NCBI GenBank assembly: GCA_026874595.1
Contig: CM049318.1
Coordinates: 55,261,250-55,325,249, forward strand
DNA from: Sipunculus nudus
Lineage: Eukaryota; Annelida; Sipuncula; Golfingiida; Sipunculidae
DNA length: 64,000 nucleotides
Direction of reading: 5' to 3'
Shown: piece after piece, positions 30,301 through 42,300 of the stretch
How the letters are laid out: the number at the start of each line of letters is the position of its first letter
Numbering within the stretch: position 1 is the first letter of the stretch
Program-made: the position numbers and the translations under genes
Notes under the pieces: model-generated
Told to the model about the DNA's origin: nothing
What the model saw: only the letters and a program-made list of their open reading frames with translations
The model's database searches: none

Positions 30301-33300
30301 TGCGAAAAAAAAGTCCGTACAACTGTTTGATTTCGGAAGGACGGAAGGACGGAATGACGGACATGGGTAAAACTATATGCCCCGGCCACTTTGTGGCGGG
30401 GGCATAAAAATAAAATTACTGATAACCCATAATTTTATATTAAATCATTTTTGTACTTTCTATATATCCATGAAATATGCTGTAATTGTCGTATTCAAAT
30501 AAAGAATCCATAATGAAGGTTATTGCAGCAGTTGACTTCTGGTAATCATACATTTTGTGAGGTATTGCTCTGGTTTGTGTTGTATTATAACAATGTCAGA
30601 CAGGTGGCTGCTAATCAAGTTGGTACTAATATTAACAAACTGCATATTTACCCATTTTTTCAAGACATTATGACTTGTATGCATGTGCAGATCAGACATA
30701 ATTTTTTTAGATGGATTGTATAAAAATGTAACTAATTTAATCATTTATGAATGAAAATGACAAAATCATTGTAGACCATTTAATGGCACATACTAGTAAA
30801 TACAGCTTTTGAATATATAATATTAACATACGGAATATAATAAAATTTTAAAAATTCTAGTTTCAAATGTTTCCATTATGTAAGAGCACCTAAAGCAAAT
30901 TATGTCCACTAGAAATGAAAGCTACTCTAGTATGCAAACTGGCTTGAGTGACGTGTAAATATTTTATGCAAATAAGTTCATCTGGTGCATATCATTGATG
31001 ACAGTGTTGGATGATTGTTTTGCACTTGTATGCAGATGAGCTCACCCTGCGCATATCAATGAGTACAGCAGTGGGGTTCTGTTTGGGGTCAAGAAACTTC
31101 CCAGTGGTGGCTTCCTCACACAGTCTTGCAGCCTCCTCCTCCAGTCTCTGTGAAGTGTATTAACATATGCAAATTAATATATGTAACTAGGTCAAAGTTT
31201 ACCTATTTGGAATGGCCTAATTACATATTTTCTACCTGATTATCACAGAAAGATAGTAATGAAGAATAAGAGAAAGATATTCAATTATTTAAGAAATCCA
31301 ACATCAAAGTTATAATCAAAAAGTAACATTAACAGTTTGCATTCCATAGTATTCTATTACTAGCCTTTGTACTAACACTTAGGAAGAGGCTCAATGCAAT
31401 CATCCTTTGATTTTCAAGAAGTACTTGTAATTTTCACATTGATGAACATTGGTTATATTTTCTAATACTAGAGGCATGAGAAGCATTGTTTATAGAATAT
31501 CTTGTAGGTAACAAAAAAGATAAGAAGAAATACATATTTTCTAACTTGATATGCAAATATACATTAGCTGGATTACAACAGTAATTTGTGATAATTATAA
31601 TTTATACAATTTACTGATGGCCCACATATAAAAAAATATCTAATCTGAGACATGAAAAGCATATCTTATTTATGTATGCACTTGCACTATGATTAAAGCA
31701 AATAAAAAGTTTGTCTGTGATCAGCTGGACATATTTGACAATACTGACATTTGAACAGTATTTTAATACTTCTGCTAAAAAACAAATCAAACTAATGGAA
31801 TTAAATGTCAAATGTATGGAAATCTGTAGTTTTGTAGTACAGTGAAACCTGTGTGATAAGGCTATCAGTGGGACTGGCAAAAAGTGGTCTGAATAAACAG
31901 GTGGTCTTATAAGACCTGTGGTCTTTTAAACAGGCTCCACTGTATTTAAATACAGAGAGAATCTTATTGAAAAAAAAGGCTGGTGGGCACAAATGATATT
32001 AAATTAATACGATATGCAAGGGTCAGTCTGAGAGAATGTTATGGGCAGAGTGATTTTTGTATGAAAGGTTTCTGTGCAATAGGTACACAAATCTTGAAAC
32101 ATTATTTCTTTTTTTTACAGAAATACCACCAGTGTAATAATTTGCACAGTTATGGTGAGCTGACACTTAAACATAAGGGTTTCATGCAAAAACACTGGTA
32201 TACTGGAAGTTCAGGATCTAATATATGATCAGTGCTTGAAATGTTTGTTTGACTACTGCTGTATGGTGAAATCAATATGACCAGTTAGCAGTTGGTCCTA
32301 GGATATAGGTGACTTCACTTTATAGGTGGTCTTTAAGATTGGTTCTATTGTTTGTGCTCTGCATTTGATCCCATGCTCTGGTCATGTGGCCAGTGTTAAA
32401 AACAAGGATTTTACAAATCACAACTAAACATATGCACATGCCCATCTGTGTATAACCTCTGAAAAAGAGAATGTCTAACTATAATCTGTTCCACCAACAG
32501 GTGCCAATTGGAATTTAGCAGTTCATTTATAGAAAATGCCGATTGGAATTTAGCAATACATATTAATATTGTAATAATTTGAATTTAGCAATACAATTGT
32601 AGCTTGTGTCAAATGGAATTTAGCAATATGTTTATAGATTGTGTCTATTGGAATTTTGCAATATCATGTGTTTATAGATTGTTCCAATTGGAATTTTAAA
32701 ATACATTTATAGAGTGACAATTCAAAAATGGAAGCTGCAATGAATGAAAGAAAGGACTTATTTACCAGACGGAAAGGACACCAAAACCTTTAAAAAATGT
32801 ATATATGAAATGCAACAAAATTTCAATCCGTGTAAAAAAAATTGTCTTTGTCATGGTTTTTGTAATCATATATTACAATTTAATTTCCAAATATCCCCTT
32901 TCATGCAGGTGCCTTAATTTGTAAAGATACAAAATTTTGAGAGAACAATCAGCAAATTTCAATGGCACCCCCAGGTGGAACAGACGATAAATAATTTGTA
33001 TTCGCTGAATCAACCACATCAAATCAGAAGCACCACTGATGCGGTAATCTGTGACATCATCACTATAAGCAGACATGCAGGACCATATGCAATCTACAAT
33101 AAACCCATTACAATCTACACAGGTTCTTTACCGCAAACTCAAGTGGATCCCGAGCCAATGCAAATGCCTGTGCATTTGGGGGTATGTCTGATCGTCCTGT
33201 GACTTTTACCTTGCGTTTACCCTCGGTCAGCTTGTTGATAGAATGATAAAAGTGTCCAAGACATAATGATCAAGAAAAGTAAACTCTTTTGACAGGAAAA

Positions 33301-36300
33301 ATAATCTGAATATATATTAAAAAGGTATATATATATAAACTTGTATGATACAGTTTATATATAATTGGTATGAAACACTAGCTATCTAACTTTCTGGTAG
33401 GGATGGTTTGATAAGAAATCAAAATGGGTTAACAATGGAAGCAAGGCTTCAAATAGATTTATTCTGATCAAATGCCAGAATACACAATTACAACCCAGGG
33501 TATCAATCTATTATTCTACTTCAAACTTCAAATAGACTGGTTTCCACCTCTTTTTCATTGGAACTTTGTTCACCATCTTGATGGAGAGAACAGTTAGAAT
33601 TCCTGTTTTGTTCAACCTGACTATCTGCTGTGTCAGATTTTTCAATATATGTCTGCAATAGATCATCATAAAATACAACATCATCAGTAGTATTACTGAA
33701 AAAGAAACATAAATAGAAAAGTCACTTCACACACAGCAAATCTGAGGGCATATTACTTAACTGAGAAACTCTCTTGGAAAAATGTGAAGCCGGATTAACA
33801 TCTGGCTTTCATAGAGTTATAAATTAATACTTGGAAATTTATATGTGCCAAAACTAACACGAGATTTTACCCAGCAGGCTAAACTGAAATGTAGCATCAG
33901 TCTGGATGCTAGCTTATTGAAATAAGGTCCCCATTGTACAACCTTTTAAATTTTTTTTTGTTAGAGATAACCACCGCCACTGTTTTTAATGCTGACCTAA
34001 TTAAATATGTACATCTGCAGAATTCCATTCCAGGAACTGTGTGACAGGCGAGTAGTACAAGCTTCCTTTCATTTTATATCCTTGTATTTATATCCTTATA
34101 TCCTTGACTACTGCACCTGTGGGCCTTTGGTGTGTAATCAACCCCACTTCTGGGTCATACCAAGAGAATAATCCCAAAAGGCACACTCATTTGTGAGTGA
34201 AAATGGCTGTGGGACACTTAGCCTTCCCATTGGCCTGCAGAGAGCTTACCCTGAGTGAGGGAAGACTGAAAAATTCCACCACTTTGGCTGAGATTAGAAC
34301 TCATGATCTCCTGGCACAGAGTCCTGTGCTCTGTCCCTAGATGGAAGAAGCAGGTTACACATTGCAAAACTACTTAACAGCAAAATTTAAGATATTTTCA
34401 TCAAAATTATACCTATGCTAAAGGACAGAAGATTATAATTTTATAAAATTTCTGTTAAGCAAATATATATCCTCTTTATAAAATGACATCTGTGCTACCT
34501 AAGTCAAACATATTTACAATGATACCTGGAAAAAAAAATTTAAGAATGTCTTATAATACATATAATATTGATAACTTGTGTCATATCTGAATCAAATATA
34601 TGCTTGAAATCCTATTACAGCGGACAATATGGACAGACAGAGTATAACTAGATGTGTGCAATCGACAAGCGATCACTGGAAGTCTCCCCCTATGCCCCCC
34701 ATGCTGCAACTGAGCGTTAATGGAGCATCGGCCAGAGTGTGCAGCCTTGGTAATTAGATCAAGCTCCAAAATAAAAATCAGGTGCAAATTTGTGACCCAG
34801 GACTAATATTGTGAACAAATTTCAGCTTGTGAAAATAATCCATAATGGAGATCTAGCACAAACAGAAAACTGCAGAAGAAAGAAAAATTTTGCAGTCAAT
34901 GGTTTTGCACTAGGGGGACCTTGAAGTAGAATTTTTCCAGATCTTCTTTGCCTCAGTGTGTCCAGGACAGGAAACGGAAAAGTCTGGGTGCGTCTTATAA
35001 TAGAGAATATATGGTACAAGATTTTCTAACCCACGGATATGGATACAGAAATAAACTCATCAACCCCTGTAAGCCTCCCCTTCTTACTGGGGAGGCTAAA
35101 TAAACAAGAATCATCAATTTTCACTTTTTTTAAATAATCCCAACTGTGGAAGGAGAAGGGGGAATACTTCCCTCCCTCCCCCTGGCCATCTCATACCCTT
35201 TTCAAAGTTCCTGGATCCCCAACAGATGATGATATATACAATTGTAACTCATACAGTTTATGGTACAATGTCATTCATTTTATGTATATAGTGCAGTGCT
35301 TCTGTATATACATATGCGAGTGTCTGTACAAACAGATAATCACTGAACGATGCAGCAAATGTTACCTATGCATATTTGAACTGTGTAATAAAATTATGGT
35401 GGAAATAATTGTTCATCTACACAGATTTTGTTTTATGTGTCATGCATATCAGCCTTTCATAGTGACTACAGTACTGTCATATGGTTCCCTCTCATGACTG
35501 CTGTAGGATTGTAAATACACCTTTTACAGTGTTTTAAATGATTTGTATGCAACTATAAAATAAATGTCAGTGTTTGAAATTTCAAAATATATATTTAAAC
35601 ACAGTCAGCCACACTTTCACACAAGGTAGCTTTCTTCACCAAATATCAGAATTATACTGCTTTATGCTGAATTTTTTTAAAGGGGCCTATTTTGATATCT
35701 GATGTCTATAACCTTAAGATAATCATTTGGGGAACCTTTTATAGAAAATAGGCCAGAAAAGGCCAATTCCCCCCCCCCCCCCCCAACAAACACACACACA
35801 GGCTGTTAGATTTTTACATGCATGTGTTTATAACATGTGTCAGGCCTGCCAAAATAAACAAAACACATTCAACAAGGGTATCTGGCAGCAAGTCAGACAA
35901 ACCAGAGTTTTGCAGAGGGTGTTTTACACCAGGTGACCTTTAAACTTCAGCACATATGCAACCAACCACCGTGGGTTACATGGTTTTCTGTTTGTCAACA
36001 TTACTGTGTTACTGACAGCTTGTAGATAAACAAGCTCATACGTCTGTCATAGAGGCATAATAAAAACTTTACTTAACATGAATTACCTAGAGTTCATTTA
36101 TATATACAAGTATGCAAAATAGGCCAGAAATCACAAATATTCTATGGATAAGGCAGGTGAATAGCTGGCTTTAATAATTTCAAAGTATAAATGTACACCT
36201 TGACAGATGTCTGGGTATAAAATATATAAATAATGTGAATTCATATACACTTAGTATACAATTCTACAAAATATATTTGACTGAAACATTCTACAATAAA

Positions 36301-39300
36301 AAGTAGCCCGAACATCCACAAATTAAACATTCATCCTTGGAAATATGTACATTAGTAATGCCTCAGTGTTGTGACCAACACCTCCACTGACTAGCCATGT
36401 ATGACCTACCTGAAATGTGTCTTCTAGGTTGCGAGCGATGAGAGGTTTCTGGGTGTTCACGTACTCCATGGCCTCCTGTATGTTGATGAGGAACGAGTCC
36501 CACGATCCCATCACACTCTCCTCAAGCTTCTCCTCCTCCGGCGTTAACTGTCTGTAACTCATGCGGATTACCTGAAGTAAGTAAAGATAGGTAGTTACGT
36601 AGGAGGTTTATAGTCTGATACTAGAGAATGGAGACCTGTTGGGTCCCGTTGCAGAGGAAGGGTATACGTATATGGCTGCGTAGTGTGTCCCCAGACCCGT
36701 AAGGTTTGAATTCCCCAGACCTGTAAGATAGCGTCATCTGGTGCTCAATACGGAACTAATTATTTATGTCTTTGTGGTGATGGGCCAAGGTGAAGGTCAG
36801 CAATGGTGACTTGGGGAGCAATGTTTTGCGACAGACCTGTGATGTGATGCAGCTGGGAATTCAATTATTTGCAAGTGGAAGGGTCAAATTGGTGTGCATT
36901 CCTTAAGTAAGGGCATCTGACTGACACTGATAGCAAAAGTGGCCCACTCTCATGGCCTGGTTCTGTGAGTTTTCTGGGACAGACAGACAGGATAATTTTA
37001 GTAGTATATAAAAAGATCAGTGAAGTCACTCTCATCCCACTTTACACTTTTCTGGTCTTTTTCTGGTCTCTTATTTATTCTTGTAGCTTTTCTCAGCTCC
37101 CTGGGGAGCATATAATCAAGCAGCCATACATGGCACTAGAATGTTATTCTTTATTCTACATTTGCCTGCAGCCCATGTTTGACCAATACATATTCACTCT
37201 TGGGTGGAGAGAGCTCACTCTTGTGGTAAAGGCTTTGGCAAGGAGTCTTAGTGCTGAAGGCAGTCAGATCAGGACGCACACCCCAAACCTTGCAGTCTTG
37301 AGTCCAGCGTCCTGGCCATTATGCCACTACACAGAAATCAGTGGTAAGCATTGGATGTTAAATCATGTTTGATGACTGAAATGAATAAAACAACCAATGT
37401 TTGATTATTAATTGATTATTTTATGCACCTTCTATATTACTGAGAAATCTGCTGTACAGAATTATACCTAAACACTGACCAAGTAAATTCAGTTTAATTT
37501 GTACATCAGGCTGAAAGGTCAGGGTTACAGCCTGGTTGTTGATATTTGTTCAGTGCTCAAGGCTGTTTTATAATGATGTTACCTACTTTGTGTCCCGTCC
37601 TTTTTATGTCTCTGACAGGATTAGGATATTTTTTTCTGAACAATATGACCTCTTTGCATTTGCATACTTAAGGTGCCCATTCACCTATCTGACCTTTATA
37701 AACTGAAGGTAATCCCTTGGAGCTTTGAAAAAAAAATAGGCCAGAAAACCTGGATATCATCGCACAGAGGCAGCTTGTTTTGTTTATATAAAGTTGTTTA
37801 TAATATGTTGGGGGGCCCCCAAAAATAATCAAAACAACTTCAACAAGGGCATCTGGCAGCAAGTTAGATAAGCCAGAGCTTTGCAAATGGGTGTTTTGCA
37901 AAAAGTTACCTTTCTAACTCCGCATTTATGCAACCTTCCACCTTAGGTAACATGTTTTTCACGTTTGTCAACATTTCTATGTTTACAAACATGTTTTTGA
38001 TAAACAAGTTTATACATCCTTCACGGAAGTGTTATTAGAACTTTTCATAAGCAGAATTGCCCATAGATCATCAATATATGCACAGAGGAAGCCAAAAATC
38101 ACATAAATTCTTTTTCAAAAGGTAGGTGAATGGACACCTTTAATAATTTTTTATTGATTTTACAAAAAATGCAAACAATTTAATCGATTCTCATAGAAAA
38201 TGATTAATCATCATTATAATTGATTTAATGGCACACCACTAACAGAAATTGTCAGGATTATAATCTGTTATAGTAAGCTGGATGGACATCTGACATAAAA
38301 CTATGATCCACAAGCTGGGAGGGATTTCTTTCTACCGATACATGTATTGCTTCATATATACTGTTCTTTTCATGTCATATTTTAGAATTTTAAACAAGAG
38401 CAATGAAAGGGTGCATAATATACCCGTCTTGTGACCTCTGACCTCATTAAATATGCATGAATTTTGCCAGAAATCAAACTCAGGTGGGATATTATATTGG
38501 TTAATATTTCTATAAAGTTTCATAAAAATCCATCATATGTTCCTGGTAAGTTATTTTAGAAACACCATAAAATAGCCTGGTGACCACTGACCTCATTGTA
38601 TATGCATTGATTTTGCTTATAATCAAACCTGGGCATGATAATCTATTGGTTAGTAGTTAGGGTGAGTTTAAAAATCCATCAAATTCCAAAGTAAATGTGA
38701 AACTTAAAGTTAACTGACAGACAGACAAATGGACGCACCATGGGTATAACATAATACTCCCTGTCTTAGACGGGCATATAACAAGCTGAATGAAATTTCT
38801 TCTTACTGCTCAATGCATTGCAGAGAACTTTGTTCTTTTTATGTTATATATCAACATTATAAAAATAAAACGGTTAAAAGTGCATTTTATTAAGCATCCT
38901 ACAAGACAATGTCCAATGGTCCCACATATTTCTGATATATTTACAGGTGTAGCTCACCTCAAACAGTGACTTGATGTACTCAAGCCTCTGCTGGTAGTGG
39001 GGTGTGTTCTTCTTGTACTTGGTGACATTTTTGGCATACACAGCAAAAGCTCCAATGCTGGTCTCTTTGGTTGACATGTTCTGAAGGAGAAAAAAATACT
39101 AGGTGTGAAATATACAGATGTTAAGTGTAAGTAATAAACGGTATGAACATGATTGAAATACATAGTCCCAAAGTGTCTGTTATATCAAGGTACAAAGTGT
39201 GTGAAAAGCAGAGAACCAAAGTGTGTGGAATGCACAGATCCAAACTGTGTGGAATGCAAAAATCCAAACTGTGTGGAATACACAGATCCTATGTGTGGAA

Positions 39301-42300
39301 TGCACAAATCCAAAGTGTGTGGAATGCACAGATCCAAGTGTGTTGAATGCACAAATCCAAACTGTGTAGAATGCACAGAGCAGATCCAAACTGTGTAGAC
39401 TGCACAAATCCAAAGTCTTTGAAAATGCACACATCCAAACTGTGTAGAATGCACAAATCCAAAGTGTGTGGAATGCACAGAGCAGATCAAAACTGTGTAG
39501 AATGCACAGATCCAAAGTATATGGAATGCACAGATCCAAACTGTGTAGAATGCACAGAGCAGATCCAAACTGTGTAGAATGCACAGTTCCAAAGTATATG
39601 GAAAGCACAGACCCAAACTGTGTAGAATGCACAGAACCAAAGTATGTGGAATGCACAGACCCAAACTGTGTAGAATGCACAGAACCAAAGTGTGGCATAT
39701 TGATGGCTTTTATAACTGATGAAACTATATTTCTTATAAGAATCTTTCCTAAATCTCACATGTTATTAAGAACCAGTCACATGTTAAGGCACAGTACCTG
39801 CTGAGAATAACCACTGGCTCATCAATTCATTTACCAATAGTCTCCCAATATAAGACATAAAAATCCTGTTACAGTGAATGTTCTTTCTCAACAAAAGACA
39901 ACAACATTTCCATATTCAGCAATTCATTATTTTTTTAATATAAAAATCTATACATATGTCAGAGACGAGATTGAAATCCAGGCGGATTTTAAATTTGCCT
40001 AGACGAGATTGCGATTGTGATCTCGCCTAGGCGAGTTTGCGATTGTGATCTCGCCTACGCAGATTTTAAACTCGCCTAGACTAGATCACAATTGCAATCT
40101 CGCCTAGGAGAGATTAAAATCCATCATGAAGAAGGCCAGGGTTTTTAATCTCGCCTAGGCAAGTTTAAAAGTCGCCTGATATCATCCAGGTGAGTTTAAA
40201 ATCCACCTGATATAAATTAGGCGAGTTTAAAATCTGCCTAGGCGAGATTAAAATAGTGATCTCTTTTAATTTCCTAATATATTATGCATTGTAATTGACA
40301 CATGAAAGATGGTTTCAGTCATATTTTCAATATTTTAACACTGAATGGTTATATAAAGTTCACAGGTTATATATTTATTAATATTTACAGAATAGTATAA
40401 TATTAATGTAATAATTAACATTAATTTTGGAAATGGAATTGTTAAATAGGTATTCGATTAATACTTGCACCTTTGATGTGTTTCATCTGGTCTACAGTAT
40501 CCATGTCATACCAATTATTTGCTTAAAATTAATTATTCTTTATTTTCTTGCCAGTTTTCTTAACAACCTTGAGTTGTAAAAATCACTAATAATTTATACC
40601 CAACCTAGATGTGTCGGAACAACACGAATGCCCCCGCCTGGGGCAAATTAGAAACATTTGTTAAATTTTGTAAAATTTTTTTAAGTTCAGGAGGTGTTGT
40701 ATGGTAAAAAGTAGGTAAACAAGGGCAAAATGCAAACTCGAACTGTAACGGGTCATTATCAAGCAACACACCAAAAATCAGGCCAGTATATGCAGGCATT
40801 GTGAAAAAAAGTCCATACATGTGCATTTTCCATAAAAATTTCTGTCTTTCATGAAATTTTCTATGTTCAGGATCTGTCATATGGTCAAAAATAGGTTAAC
40901 TGGGACAAAACGTGAACTCAATTTGTAAGTGGTCATTATGTGCCCACAGACCAAACATTAGGCCAGTATCTGTAAGCATTGCATTGCGAAACTAGAATAT
41001 TAGCAAAAGCTGATAATCAGTTATAAATTTAAATTGGAGAGGTATGTACCATGTTTCATAACAATCCACCAAATGCTTCCTGAGAAATAAGCTCCTAAGT
41101 ATTTTTCTATACTAAGCTCTGTGACCTTGAAAAGTAGGTCAAGATCACCCATCTTTGAACTTGACCAAGATTTTGTAAATATAATGCAATAGCACTGAAG
41201 AAATGAAGTTCCTGTGTTGAATACCTTTGGAGATATCCTGCACAAATGCCAAAATTAAAAAATCTGATAAAATTTCATTAAAAAATTAGAAATTGCAGGT
41301 GACGCCACAAAAATTGTGCAGCACGTACAGAACATCAGGCCAAATGATCATAGTAAGTTTTGTGAAAACTGGTCTATATCTGCCCACACACCAAAAATCA
41401 GGCCAATATCTGTAGGCATCGCGAAAAAAAGTCTGTACATGTGTATCTGTCATGAATATTTCTATTTTTCATGAAATTTTCTAAGTTAAGGAGGCGTAAA
41501 ACGTTCAAAAGTTGGTCAACCGGTACGAAACGCGAACTCAATCTGTAACTGGTCATTATCTGCCCACACACAAAAAATCAGGCCAATATCTGCAGGCATT
41601 GTGAAAAAAAGTCCGTACATGTGTATTTGTCATGAAAATTTCTATTTTCCATGAAACTTTCTATGTTAAGGAGCCTTAAAACGCTCAAAAGTAGGTCAAT
41701 TGGGATGAAACACGAACTCGATCTGTAACTGGTCATTATCTGCACACACACAAAATATCAGGCCAATATCTGTAGGCATTGCGATGAAAAGTCTGTACAT
41801 GTGTATTTGTCATGAAAATTTCTATTTTTCATAAAATTTTCTAAGTTAAGGAGCCGTAAAATGGTCAAAAAAGGGTCAACCCGGAAGAAACGCGAACTCG
41901 ATCTGTAACTGGTCATTATCTGCCCACACACAAAAAATCAGGCCAATATCTGCAGGCATTGCGAAAAAAGTCCGTACAACTGTTTCATTTCGGAATGACG
42001 GAATGACGGAAGGACGGACATGGGTAAAACTATATGCCCCGGCCACTTTGTGGCGGGGGCATAAAAAAACCATTTGTAATTGTATTTAATATATGGCAAT
42101 TAGAGAGTAACAAGAGATATATTGAAGCACATTTATGAGATATTATGAAGAGCAAATCTGGGGGGAAAAGGCCATCCACTTGCATACTGAATCAATCATA
42201 GATAGACAGATAGATAGAAAGCTGAGATAGATAGATGGATAGATAAGTCTAGATAGATATTACTTCACTATTTAAAGAGTATTTTACACATTAACATAAA

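Noticed and set aside
39153-39804. Cysteine-rich plus-strand open frames and long minus-strand frames at about 39180-39700
   Set aside because: They are read-through of a 24-base minisatellite whose unit has no stop codon; no start context, splice sites or family match.
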